NCBI GenBank assembly: GCA_963708575.1 | Contig: CAVPTB010000003.1 | Coordinates: 620,001 to 684,000 of the forward strand | DNA: 64,000 nucleotides | Origin: DASVWZ01 sp963708575 | Lineage (GTDB): Bacteria > Acidobacteriota > Terriglobia > Terriglobales > Acidobacteriaceae | Direction: 5' to 3' | Shown: positions 40,005 to 49,026 of the stretch, one piece after another | Numbering within the stretch: position 1 is the first letter of the stretch | How the letters are laid out: every line of letters begins with the position of its first letter | Made by a program: the position numbers and the translations under genes | The notes under the pieces: model-generated | Database searches by the model: none | Told to the model about the DNA's origin: nothing | Seen by the model: only the letters and a program-made list of their open reading frames with translations

Positions 40005-42650
40005 ATGGCGATTCGTTGGGACAAATTTACGGTCAAGGCGCAGGAAGCAGTCCAGCGCGCCTCCGAACTGGCCTCAGAGCACGGCAATCCCGAGCTCATG
40101 CCATTGCATTTGCTGGCGGCGCTGCTTGAGGACAAAGAAGGCACCGTTCCGCCAGTGCTCGAAAAAATTGGCATCGGCCCGCAAGGCTTGCTAACCGAGG
40201 TGTACCAGGAAATCGTTAAGCTGCCCAAAGTGTCGGGAGCTGCCATGCAGCCCGCTATGTCGTCGGCGCTCAACCAGCTTCTCGATCAAGCATTCAAAGA
40301 GGCCAGCAATTTCAAGGATGAGTACGTTTCTACCGAGCATCTTCTGCTGGCCACAACCCAGCTCAAGCGCGATCCCGCGCAGCAGACCCTGATTCGACAC
40401 GGCGCGACCTACGATGCCATTCTCAAAGCGCTGACCTCGATTCGCGGCTCGCAGCGAGTCACTGACCCCAATCCTGAGGCCAAATACCAGGCATTGGAAC
40501 AGTATGCGAAAGACCTGACCGAACTCGCCCGTCGCGGCAAGCTTGATCCTGTGATCGGCCGCGATGAAGAAATTCGCCGCGTGGTGCAGGTTCTTTCCCG
40601 CCGCACCAAGAACAATCCGGTTCTCATCGGCGAACCTGGCGTCGGCAAAACCGCCATCGTCGAAGGCCTGGCCCAGCGAATCGTTTCCGGCGACGTCTCC
40701 GAGATCTTGAAAAACAAGCGGGTGGTTTCACTGGACCTCGGCTCCATGCTGGCTGGCGCCAAGTATCGTGGCGAATTCGAAGACCGGCTCAAGGCCATCT
40801 TGAAAGAGATCGAAGACTCGCAAGGCAAGATCATTCTCTTCATCGACGAGCTCCATACTTTAGTCGGTGCCGGCGCGGCCGAAGGTGCCATTGACGCTTC
40901 CAACATGCTGAAGCCCGCCCTCGCTCGCGGAGAGCTTCGCGCCATCGGCGCAACCACGCTTGACGAGTACAGAAAGCACATCGAGAAAGACGCCGCGCTC
41001 GAGCGCCGTTTCCAGCCGGTTTACGTTGGCGAGCCGAGCGTTGAAGACACCATCGGAATCCTTCGTGGCTTGAAGGAACGCTACGAAGTTCACCACGGTG
41101 TCCGCATTAAAGACTCCGCGATCGTCGCTGCGGCCACTTTGTCGCACCGTTACATTACCGATCGCTTTCTTCCTGACAAGGCGATCGATCTGATCGACGA
41201 AGCCGCGGCTTCGTTGCGAATTCAGATCGACTCCATGCCAACCGAAATCGACCAGCTCCAGCGGCGCGCGGTTCAGCTGGAGATCGAAAAGCAGGCATTA
41301 AAAAAGGAAGACGATCCGAATTCCAAAGAGCGTCTTCAGACGATCGACAAGGAACTCGCCGGAATTCAAGAGAAAGTCACCGGGCTGAAAGCCGCCTGGC
41401 AGCGCGAGAAAGACCTCATCGCGCGCTCTCGCGAACTGAAAGAAAAGCTGGAACAGCTCAAGATTGAAGAGCAAAAAGCCGAACGTGAAGGCAATCTGCA
41501 GCGCGTAGCAGAAATTCGCTACAGCCTGATACGTCAAACCGACCAAGAGCTTTCCAAAGTCGGCGCCCAGCTCGACGCCCTGGGGAAACACCGCATGCTC
41601 AAGGAGGAGGTCGACGAAGAAGATATCGCGCGCATCGTCTCCAAGTGGACCGGTATTCCCGTCTCCCGAATGCTGGAAAGCGAGATCAAGAAGCTCGTCA
41701 CCATGGAAGATCGCCTCCGCCAAAGAGTTGTCGGGCAAGACCCGGCTCTGGAGCGCGTTGCCAGTGCCATCCGCCGTGCTCGTGCCGGACTGAGCGATCC
41801 CAAGCGCCCCATCGGCTCGTTCATCTTCCTGGGACCAACCGGCGTCGGCAAAACCGAAACCGCGCGTGCCTTGGCGGAGTTCTTATTCGACGACGAGCAC
41901 GCGCTCATTCGCATCGACATGTCGGAATACATGGAGAAGCACGCCGTCTCGCGGCTGATTGGCGCGCCTCCGGGATATGTTGGCTACGAGGAGGGCGGAC
42001 AGCTCACCGAGCAAGTCCGGCGCCGTCCCTACTCCGTCATCCTGTTCGACGAGATCGAGAAAGCGCATCCCGACGTATTCAACATTCTGCTGCAGATGAT
42101 GGACGATGGCCGTCTCACTGACGGCCAGGGCCGTACTGTCGACTTCCGCAACACGGTCATCATCATGACCTCGAATATCGGATCGATGTACTTGCAATCC
42201 GAGAACATGCGTACCGCCGACGAATTCGAGCAAGCCGCAAAACTGGTCATGCAGGCGCTGCACGGCCACTTCAAGCCAGAATTCCTGAATCGCGTCGACG
42301 ACGTCATCATCTTCCGCCCACTCGGCAGAGAGCAGTTGGTCAGGATTATCGAGCTACAACTCGAGAGTCTGCGACGTCAGTTGGCGGAGCGCAAGATTTC
42401 TCTCGAATTGACTGATGTGGCGAAAGAGACGCTGTTCACCGAAGGCTTTGATCCCAACTTCGGAGCACGTCCCTTAAAGCGCGCGATCCAGAAGCTGATC
42501 CAGGATCCGCTCGCCATGAAGATCCTCGATGGCGAGATCCTGAACGGAGATCACATCGTGGTCGACGCCGACCGCAAAACCGGCAAGCTGGTCTTCACCG
42601 TCAGCGAGCGAGTAGGAGAAAAAACTCCCACCGCGAAAGTGAAGGCATAA
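40005..42650 (+). CDS. clpB: ATP-dependent chaperone ClpB
   Basis: Hexameric disaggregase that works with DnaK and small heat-shock proteins. 881 aa, full length. The N domain (AIRWDKFTVKAQEAVQRASE) is followed by AAA1 (Walker A GEPGVGKTAI, Walker B ILFIDELHTLVGAGAAEGAI), the coiled-coil M domain (QIDSMPTEIDQLQRRAVQLE onward), and AAA2 (GPTGVGKTETARALAE, SVILFDEIEKAHPDVFNILL, TSNIGS). The ATG at 40005 has AAGGAG eight bases upstream; the GTG at 39996 is less likely. Confidence 0.98.
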   Translation: MAIRWDKFTVKAQEAVQRASELASEHGNPELMPLHLLAALLEDKEGTVPPVLEKIGIGPQGLLTEVYQEIVKLPKVSGAAMQPAMSSALNQLLDQAFKEASNFKDEYVSTEHLLLATTQLKRDPAQQTLIRHGATYDAILKALTSIRGSQRVTDPNPEAKYQALEQYAKDLTELARRGKLDPVIGRDEEIRRVVQVLSRRTKNNPVLIGEPGVGKTAIVEGLAQRIVSGDVSEILKNKRVVSLDLGSMLAGAKYRGEFEDRLKAILKEIEDSQGKIILFIDELHTLVGAGAAEGAIDASNMLKPALARGELRAIGATTLDEYRKHIEKDAALERRFQPVYVGEPSVEDTIGILRGLKERYEVHHGVRIKDSAIVAAATLSHRYITDRFLPDKAIDLIDEAAASLRIQIDSMPTEIDQLQRRAVQLEIEKQALKKEDDPNSKERLQTIDKELAGIQEKVTGLKAAWQREKDLIARSRELKEKLEQLKIEEQKAEREGNLQRVAEIRYSLIRQTDQELSKVGAQLDALGKHRMLKEEVDEEDIARIVSKWTGIPVSRMLESEIKKLVTMEDRLRQRVVGQDPALERVASAIRRARAGLSDPKRPIGSFIFLGPTGVGKTETARALAEFLFDDEHALIRIDMSEYMEKHAVSRLIGAPPGYVGYEEGGQLTEQVRRRPYSVILFDEIEKAHPDVFNILLQMMDDGRLTDGQGRTVDFRNTVIIMTSNIGSMYLQSENMRTADEFEQAAKLVMQALHGHFKPEFLNRVDDVIIFRPLGREQLVRIIELQLESLRRQLAERKISLELTDVAKETLFTEGFDPNFGARPLKRAIQKLIQDPLAMKILDGEILNGDHIVVDADRKTGKLVFTVSERVGEKTPTAKVKA

Positions 42651-42658
42651 AACTCAGT

Positions 42659-42683
42659 AGGGACAGCCGCCTCGGCTGTCCCT
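42659..42683 (+). repeat. Short palindrome after clpB, 11-bp arms
   Basis: AGGGACAGCCG-cct-CGGCTGTCCCT, a perfect 11-bp stem with a three-base loop, nine bases after the clpB stop. It is followed by GCCTTTTC, so it may also act as a terminator. The same stem core (GGGACAGCCG) is seen in imperfect form at 39802. Confidence 0.75.
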
Positions 42684-42689
42684 GCCTTT

Positions 42690-43129
42690 TCAACTGGAGA
42701 AAATTTCCTTCACCGGTTCCTGATACAAGTACCAAACCATCATCACCCGCACGATCACTCCCAATCCCGCGATCGCCAACTTCCCCATCCGATACTCAAT
42801 CACCGCGCTCGATACGTCTGGGATCAGCATCACCAATCCGAACAAAGCAATCCCAATCGCCACCCGCCGCGCCCACCGGTTCCTCCGCAACAAGCCATAC
42901 CCGGTCAATGCCCCCACTGCCGCCACCAGCAGAAACATGTACGGTCCCGCCAGCTCGAGCCCCTCCAGCAACGGCTCTCCCCATCGCATCGAAACCACCC
43001 CGGATCGACCAGCGAAATTATTCCGAGGACAGCCAGGTAGGCCGCGCAAAGTAAGAAACAAATCGCAATCGCGGCGACGCCCTCCGGCCGTTCGTGGTTG
43101 CGGGTGTTATCGAACAGACCGGTCGTCAT
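42690..43129 (-). pseudogene. Frameshifted small membrane protein gene
   Basis: One frame starts at 43129 with MTTGLFDNTRNHERPEGVAA and AICFLLCAAYLAVLGIISLVDPG; the other continues GVVSMRWGEPLLEGLELAGP, then three more membrane spans, ending YLYQEPVKEIFSS at 42690. Together they make a ~146-residue, four-span membrane protein. The break is at the run CCGGGGTGG near 43010; one more G would restore the frame. This is either a real single-base deletion or a sequencing error. It lies six bases after the FMN reductase gene, as if co-transcribed. No family name recognised. Confidence 0.75.
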
Positions 43130-43135
43130 CCCGAC

Positions 43136-43747
43136 TTAAACCGTAACCGCGTTAGCACCCTCGCGCAGCAACTTTTCGAGTGTCACCGCCGGACAAATGT
43201 TCTGATGAATGTAGTTCAGAATATTCGCCGCCAGCGCATGAATCAGAGGTTCGACCGTAGGATCGGTCGGCTTTCCCGACTTGTCGAAAACCTTCTGCAC
43301 ATTCGCGATCGAGACCGGCAACGGCAGAACGATCGCGCCAATGTGCGAGCAGATGCTGCGCAATTGCTCCAGCGATTTGATCGCCCCAATCGATCCCGCC
43401 GCCACCCCCAGCAACGCCACCGGCTTTCCCGCCAAAACCGAAGGGAATCCCAGGTTCTCGATGACCAGCTTGATCACGCTGCTGATGCCGCCGTGATATT
43501 CCGGCGTGGCCAGCACCACCGCCGTCGCTTCCTTCACCAACGCTTGAAGCTTCAATGTTCCGGGAGCTTTGAAGTCGGTTCCCGGCAGCGGCAGATTCAA
43601 CTCCGCCGGATGAACCACCTCCACCGAAACCTTCGCATCCTTGCGAAGTTCGTTCACCAGCAGCGTGGACGCCATGCTGCTGTAGTTTCCCGCCCGCACG
43701 CTTCCGTTAATAACTACGATCCTGATCGGCCTTGAGTCGTCTGCCAT
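43136..43747 (-). CDS. NADPH-dependent FMN reductase (flavodoxin-fold)
   Basis: 203 aa, cytosolic. The flavodoxin-like fold starts IRIVVINGSVRAGNYSSMAS (phosphate-binding GSxRxxN-type loop), with VVLATPEYHGGISSVIKLVI (the TPEYxGG FMN-binding loop) and GKPVALLGVAAGSIGAIKS. These enzymes reduce FMN, quinones or azo compounds with NADPH. The frameshifted membrane gene follows six bases downstream. Confidence 0.92.
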   Translation of the reverse strand: MADDSRPIRIVVINGSVRAGNYSSMASTLLVNELRKDAKVSVEVVHPAELNLPLPGTDFKAPGTLKLQALVKEATAVVLATPEYHGGISSVIKLVIENLGFPSVLAGKPVALLGVAAGSIGAIKSLEQLRSICSHIGAIVLPLPVSIANVQKVFDKSGKPTDPTVEPLIHALAANILNYIHQNICPAVTLEKLLREGANAVTV

Positions 43748-43896
43748 GGGTGCCTCGGTGTCTATTCAACCATAAAGGCAAGGCAGGCGATCCCACTTAT
43801 CTCATAAACGTACCTAGCTGCCGTTGATGGTGTCACCCGTGATTTTACGAGAGTAATCCGGAGCTGAAGCCCAAGGTGGTTGCAGATTGTGGGTCC

Positions 43897-45310
43897 TCAT
43901 TTGCCTAAGCGGCGGCGCTTGTTCCCTTGAGGAGGGGCCGTAATGTACGTCTGCGAGGCGATCGAAATTGTTCCCGGTTCGCTTTGTAGATTTCCGTTTG
44001 TCGGATCAATCAAGAAAATGGGTTCAGGCGTGTGATCTGTTCCGACACTAAGAAAACGGCCACTGGGATCCACGCCTAAGCCGAGTACCTCGTCGCTGTT
44101 GTTCGACAAAATATCGATGCCTCCATTCAGGCCGAACGAGCCCGTGTTCAGGTCGAAACCAACCCACTCGACTCCAAACAGATCCAACCCACCGCTCCTG
44201 CAGTAGGCGATTGTTCCCGACGGGTGCCATGTCCAAGGGAAAACGCAACCAAGAAGCATGTCGGCGGGCCTGGTGGTCTGCGCGCCTTGCGGAGGTATTG
44301 TAACCTCGCCCGATACCGGATCAATTCTGTAGGACGCTACTCCATCGTCAGTGCCCCCGGTTCGACTCCACAGGAGAAAATTCCCCGCAGGATCGATTTG
44401 CATGAATCCGAGTGAGATCGGTATTGTGGACACGATGCTCAGTATGCCGCTTTCTGTGCCAGTCAACAGGTGTACGACGCAGGGATGCGAACACAAATTA
44501 GGTCCGTTCCACTCTGGTCGTACAACCACTTCCCATTGGGATGGGGTGAATGGAATGGATCACCGTGTCGAAGAATGGCGATCCTGGAGCCGGAGTGAGC
44601 AGCCCCGTTCCGGAATTCACTTGAGAATACGAACAGGCCCAAAGCCCATCCACTTGCATACAGGAACCTTCCCGCAGGTCGAAGGATAATCCCCAAGACC
44701 CCACTGAAAGTGGGACCACACCGTTCACCGGAGTCAGACTGCCTGTCCCGGCGTCAACGACAAGGGTAAGTACTACAGGATTTTTGTCAGAAGATCTCGA
44801 CGCAACAACATAGATGAAGCGTTGTCCGGGATCCGCAATTGCAGAACCCACCCAATCGTAACCCGAAACGAACGACGCCACCTGAGTTGGTTCACCGGTT
44901 TGCCCGTCTATAGAAGATCAGAAGCGAACCGCCGCTCGGCAAATAGCCATAAGTCGCGACAGGAACCGTGACCGTCGCGTCAGCGGAACCAGACAGCGAG
45001 TTAGACTCGCCTGTATGGTGGCGGCTCCTCCGCTCCGACCTGCGGCAAGTCCGCCAGCGTTCACGGTGACAATGCCTGTAGGAGACGAACTCCATGCGAC
45101 CGAAGTGGTCACATCTTCCGACCTACCGTCACGATATGTGGCTGTTGCAGTCAGCTGAACAGGGCGACCCAATGTGATCGAGGCGCTTGCCGGCGCGATA
45201 TGGACGGATGCAAGTTGATCGCTCGCCGGAGAAGTGGCAGCCTTGGAGCCACCACAACCACAGAATGATAGGACTATGAGGACGAATGCGATCTGGGCAA
45301 TGATCTGCAT
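43897..45310 (-). pseudogene. Multiply frameshifted lipoprotein with Ig-like and beta-propeller domains
   Basis: Pieces in three frames line up on the minus strand. From 45310: a lipoprotein signal (AFVLIVLSFCGCGGS), a Big_2-type Ig domain (VHIAPASASITLGRPVQLTA), then a break. Next, ADATVTVPVATYGYLPSGGS; next, QTGEPTQVASFVSGYDWVGS with GQRFIYVVASRSS; next, ILRPAGRFLYASGWALGLFV; next, QVNSGTGLLTPAPGSPFFDT; and finally LICVRIPASYTC/LTGTESGILSIVSTIPISLG down to GNKRRRLGK at 43897. At least five frame changes are needed. The repeats look like the lactonase-type seven-bladed propeller fold common in acidobacterial surface proteins. Confidence 0.75.
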
Positions 45311-45490
45311 ACACTACTCTGCTAATCCGCCCCAGGGTTGTAGCTAGGTGCCTTGGCCGACACCCAGCACAGTGTCATACTCGCAAACAGTGCGTCTGTG
45401 ATCTGAGGCACCGCTTGATGGTCAACGTCCAATCCTGAACTGCGAGGATAACAGCTATCCCGCTTGAAAACGGCGTATGGAAACGCCCTC

Positions 45491-46189
45491 TTAAGCCAGA
45501 TCGAACAGCAGAATCTCCGATTCCGCCGTCCCCTGAATCTCCAGCTTCGACTCGTTCTCCACCGCCGCACCATCCCCTTGCGACAGCGCCTTCCCATTCA
45601 CCGTCACCGCGCCCTTGGCCACCTGCAGCCACGCGTAGCGCCCTTTGCGCAATTCATGCGCGACCGTTTGCCCTGGCGCCAGTAACGAAACATACAAACT
45701 CGCATCCTGATGAATCGTCACCGAACCGTCTTTCCCATCCGCCGACGCAATCAGCCGCAGCCTGCCGCGTTTCTCCGCCTCCGGGAACTCCTTCTGCTCA
45801 TAGCTCGGCTCGTGCCCGGAGCGGTCCGGCATAATCCAAATCTGTAGCAGATGCACCGGGTCCGTCGGCGAAGCGTTCTGCTCGCTGTGCCGAATACCGC
45901 GCCCGGCGCTCATGCGCTGCCCGTCGCCCGGACGAATGACCGAACCCGTTCCCAGGCTGTCCTTGTGCTCCAAGGCCCCCTCAAGAACATAGGTGATGAT
46001 CTCCATGTCCCGGTGCGGATGCGTGGGGAAGCCCGTCGCCGGGGCGACATGGTCTTCGTTAATGACGCGAAGCGAGCGGAAGCCCATCCACGTCGGATCG
46101 TAATACTGATCAAAAGAGAAGGTGTGACGGGTGTTCAGCCAACCGTAATCGCCGCCACCCCGTTCCTTGCTGCGCCGAATGTTGATCAT
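45491..46189 (-). CDS. Pirin family protein
   Basis: 232 aa bicupin. The N-terminal cupin has RGGGDYGWLNTRHTFSFDQY and the metal motif THPHRDMEIITYVLEGALEH; GRGIRHSEQNASP supplies the last ligands. The second cupin (AWLQVAKGAVTVNGKALSQG) is less conserved. Pirins have been reported as quercetinases or regulators; here the role is unknown. The ATG at 46189 (MINIRRSKERGGG) starts the domain. Confidence 0.93.
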   Translation of the reverse strand: MINIRRSKERGGGDYGWLNTRHTFSFDQYYDPTWMGFRSLRVINEDHVAPATGFPTHPHRDMEIITYVLEGALEHKDSLGTGSVIRPGDGQRMSAGRGIRHSEQNASPTDPVHLLQIWIMPDRSGHEPSYEQKEFPEAEKRGRLRLIASADGKDGSVTIHQDASLYVSLLAPGQTVAHELRKGRYAWLQVAKGAVTVNGKALSQGDGAAVENESKLEIQGTAESEILLFDLA

Positions 46190-46373
46190 GGTGATATCCT
46201 CGTTATAACGACTAATTACCAGGATTGGATGTGATTGGCCCCTCACGGGATTCACTGCGCATTCCACCCGCCACCCGCCAGCCTCGGAACCAAACTATGG
46301 AGTCCGCCGCCAGGGTACCGATGAAATCTGCGCCAAGACCCTCACCCGCCGATGTGCATAGCCAGAGGTGATC

Positions 46374-46892
46374 ATGGTTCGAACCGTAACCATCCTGCTG
46401 CTGACTTTAGTTCTCTGGGGATGCGGTGGTAGCGACGCTAGCCTCGCCAGGCAAGGCTTTATCAATCGGACTCGACATTCGGATGCCGAACTGCGAACCC
46501 TGTGGCAGGCCGCACAGCAACAGATCGCCAGGCAGATCGATCTGAATCCACTTCAGCAAGCGCAATTCAAAGCCGCCGCGCACCTCCTGCCGGGCGACTC
46601 GCGCGCATTAACCGTGATGCCGCAACAGCTAACAGTCGCGCCTCAGCCCGACGTTTCTGCGCAGGCGCTATTTGATAAGACTGGCACGCTTCGCGCCGAT
46701 CCGACCGGCTTGATCGGCTGTCCCCAGCCCTGCAATGTTCGCTATGCGGTGGCTTATTCGCTCTACCGTCCGCCGGCCGTGAACTACGCGGCGTCGTGGG
46801 AATCCGAAGACGGGAACTTCGATCCCATCCTGCAATACGAGTTCGAGAACCAGATCTTATTTACCCTGGGATACGACATGACTTGGAGATGA
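46374..46892 (+). CDS. Hypothetical lipoprotein
   Basis: 172 aa. A lipoprotein signal peptide with lipobox LVLWGC (Cys 17) is followed by a helical segment (DAELRTLWQAAQQQIARQID) and a C-terminal part with CPQPCNVRYAVAYSLYRPPA and ILQYEFENQILFTLGYDMTW. The composition suggests a small folded domain with one disulfide. I do not recognise a family. The GTG six bases upstream (46368) is an alternative start. Confidence 0.65.
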   Translation: MVRTVTILLLTLVLWGCGGSDASLARQGFINRTRHSDAELRTLWQAAQQQIARQIDLNPLQQAQFKAAAHLLPGDSRALTVMPQQLTVAPQPDVSAQALFDKTGTLRADPTGLIGCPQPCNVRYAVAYSLYRPPAVNYAASWESEDGNFDPILQYEFENQILFTLGYDMTWR

Positions 46893-46944
46893 AATCGCGA
46901 CCAGGAGCTAGCGTGGATAAGGTTCTGGCGCCGCAAAGCGACCT

Positions 46945-47268
46945 TTACTTCTTTTCGGATTTCTTGCCGGACGGCTTGGACTTGTCTTCCTTCTTCGATC
47001 CAGAGTCGCTCTTCGCTTCACTCTTCTCCTCCGACTTCGACTCGCTCTTGGAGCCGGAGTCGTTGTTGGATGACGAAGGCGCGGAAGACTTCTTGGCGTA
47101 GTCGGTCACATACCATCCCGACCCCTTGAACTGCACCGCCGGGGCGGAGATCATCTGCTCGACCGGTCCGCCGCAGTCAGGACACTTCTTGACCATCTTG
47201 TCGGAAAATTTCTGGATCCGCTCAAAGCGGTGGTGACATTTCTTGCACTCGTATTCGTAAAGTGGCAT
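46945..47268 (-). CDS. FmdB-family zinc-ribbon protein
   Basis: 107 aa. The N-terminus is the classical FmdB/CxxC zinc ribbon: MPLYEYECKKCHHRFERIQK ... KCPDCGGPVEQMISAPAVQF, then GSGWYVTDY. The second half is a low-complexity Ser/Lys/Glu tail (KSESKSEEKSEAKSDSGSKK). The family is widespread and named for a regulator of formamidase, but its general role is not known. Divergent from rsmI. Confidence 0.92.
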   Translation of the reverse strand: MPLYEYECKKCHHRFERIQKFSDKMVKKCPDCGGPVEQMISAPAVQFKGSGWYVTDYAKKSSAPSSSNNDSGSKSESKSEEKSEAKSDSGSKKEDKSKPSGKKSEKK

Positions 47269-47489
47269 GGGCTCGATTCTGTGAAGTCGAATTCCTGTTC
47301 TTTGATTCTAGGGAGCGCAACGCGATTCCGTCAATTTGCCCACCACCATAGCCTAGCCCCACGTGACTCGCCGACGCTTCGCTGCTGTAACAAGACTCAA
47401 ATCGGCTCCGCTCCACCTCTACAGAGACGTATCCGACTGGAGGGCCGCCCGCCGCAATTCGCCACCCCACGAATGCTAAACTCGCCAGC

Positions 47490-48371
47490 ATGGCCACAGA
47501 TCCCCCAGCAGCAGGCCACACCAGCAGCCTTGCTCCCGGACTCTACCTCGTCGGCACGCCCATCGGAAATCTCGAGGACATCACCCTGCGCGCCGTCCGC
47601 GTTCTCAAAGAAGCCGACATCATTGCCTGCGAAGATACTCGCCAAACCCAGAAACTGCTCAGCCACTATGGCATTCATACTCGCACTACCAGCTACCACG
47701 AACACAATGAGATGACCAAAGCGCCCGAGCTTGTCGTCGAGCTCGAGCAGGGTTCGCGCATCGCTCTGGTGACCGACGCCGGCATGCCCGGAATTTCCGA
47801 TCCCGGCTTTCGTCTGATCTCGCTCGCCATCCGCCACCATATCCCGGTCGTGCCCATTCCCGGGGCTTCGGCGTTTTTGTCCGCCCTGGTAGCCAGCGGG
47901 CTCCCCACCGACTCCTTCCGCTTCAGCGGATTTCTCCCCGCCAAAATCGGACAGCGCCGTCAAGTCCTCGAAAGTATCCGCGACTCTCCCCGAACTCAGA
48001 TTTTCTACGAAGCCCCGCACCGGATCAAGGAAGCTCTCCAGGATGTCGTCGATACTCTCGGTCCCGACCGCCACGTCGTGATCGCCCGCGAGGTCACCAA
48101 AATCCACGAAGAGTTTTTGCGCGGCCGAAGCCGCGACGTGCTCGATACCCTGAACTCGCGCGGCGATATCAAGGGAGAGATCACTCTCATCATCGCAAAG
48201 CCCGACGAGAACGCCAGCCCCCAGCCGATCCCGCGAGCCGGCCTGCGTCAGCGCCTGCAACAGTTGATCGCCGAAGAGAAGTTGGACGAAAAAGCCGCGC
48301 TCAAGAAGGTCGCGAAAGAGTTGCGAATTTCTAAGAGTGAAGCCTACCGCGAACTGCAGAGAAGTAAGTAA
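47490..48371 (+). CDS. rsmI: 16S rRNA (cytidine(1402)-2'-O)-methyltransferase RsmI
   Basis: 293 aa SAM-dependent methyltransferase of the tetrapyrrole-methylase superfamily, modifying C1402 in 16S rRNA. Motifs: LYLVGTPIGNLEDITLRAVR, DIIACEDTRQTQKLLSHYGI, TTSYHEHNE, ALVTDAGMPGISDPGFRLI, IPGASAFLSALVASGLPTDS and FYEAPHRI. A C-terminal helical part (LDEKAALKKVAKELRISKSE) is the usual extra helix-turn-helix-like domain. Start is ATG at 47490, after an Asn/Ser-rich leader. Confidence 0.95.
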   Translation: MATDPPAAGHTSSLAPGLYLVGTPIGNLEDITLRAVRVLKEADIIACEDTRQTQKLLSHYGIHTRTTSYHEHNEMTKAPELVVELEQGSRIALVTDAGMPGISDPGFRLISLAIRHHIPVVPIPGASAFLSALVASGLPTDSFRFSGFLPAKIGQRRQVLESIRDSPRTQIFYEAPHRIKEALQDVVDTLGPDRHVVIAREVTKIHEEFLRGRSRDVLDTLNSRGDIKGEITLIIAKPDENASPQPIPRAGLRQRLQQLIAEEKLDEKAALKKVAKELRISKSEAYRELQRSK

Positions 48372-48772
48372 ACCGGAAGTCCGAACCGACTACCGGGTCG
48401 GCCTCTACGCTACGCCCGCGCCGCCGACCACAAAAAGAACAATGCCAGCAACATCGACTTCGGCAGACGGCGCATGATTTTCCAGACCACGATGCTCATC
48501 GACAAATCCTCCGCGCGGGGGAACCGCGAATGAATCGGTCGTCCAGCCCATAAAACCGGGCCGAAGCTCCAACCTTCAGTTATCCGTAGATGAATCGCAG
48601 AGATTTTAGGCAAAATCAGCCGAAACTGGCAAGTCCTGGCAAGCGGCAGGAAACCCCCCGCCGCCCCTAAACTTATTGCCACCATAGAAATTATCAATGA
48701 TAGTTTTCCACAGCTTTGCGCTATTGTGCCTTTTAGTTGCTCGACACGATCATTCGGTAAGCGGGGTGTCTT
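48372..48772. other. 401-base gap, no confident gene
   Basis: A 29-codon minus-strand frame (48410-48499; MSIVVWKIMRRLPKSMLLAL FFLWS) could encode a small hydrophobic peptide but lacks a good ribosome-binding site, so I do not call it. TTTTCCACA at 48704-48712 is one base from a DnaA box and stands alone. An AT-rich patch at 48672-48735 could contain the promoter for the small gene at 48773. Confidence 0.4.
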
Positions 48773-48958
48773 ATGGCAATCGCAGGCTTTGCAGACTTCG
48801 GTGAACTGTACCGCGCGGCTTTTGCGGAATGCGATCCCGACCGCAAATCCATCCTATTGCATGAAGTTCAGATCGCTTTGGCGGAGTGGGAACGCCACGC
48901 CGAGCCCCCGGCGTCTCCGCCACCCCTTTCCCGCGCCGCGGCCGGTCCTCCCGCCTGA
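48773..48958 (+). CDS. Small hypothetical protein
   Basis: 61 aa: MAIAGFADFGELYRAAFAEC then DPDRKSILLHEVQIALAEWE, a helical core, and a Pro/Ala-rich tail (PPASPPPLSRAAAGPPA). No signal peptide or membrane span. Codon use looks like coding sequence (third positions mostly G/C). It is 68 bases upstream of the glucan phosphorylase on the same strand and could be co-transcribed. Function unknown. Confidence 0.55.
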   Translation: MAIAGFADFGELYRAAFAECDPDRKSILLHEVQIALAEWERHAEPPASPPPLSRAAAGPPA

Positions 48959-49026
48959 TCTTTTAGTAACACTTTCGCAGCGGGTTTCGACCAGCAACCC
49001 GGCTGATTCATAATAAAATCGAAGTA

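Noticed and set aside
48410..48499. 29-residue hydrophobic minus-strand peptide
   Set aside because: Plausible composition but no ribosome-binding site or promoter; too short to support.
48704..48712. DnaA-box-like TTTTCCACA
   Set aside because: Single isolated site with one mismatch, far from dnaA; expected by chance.
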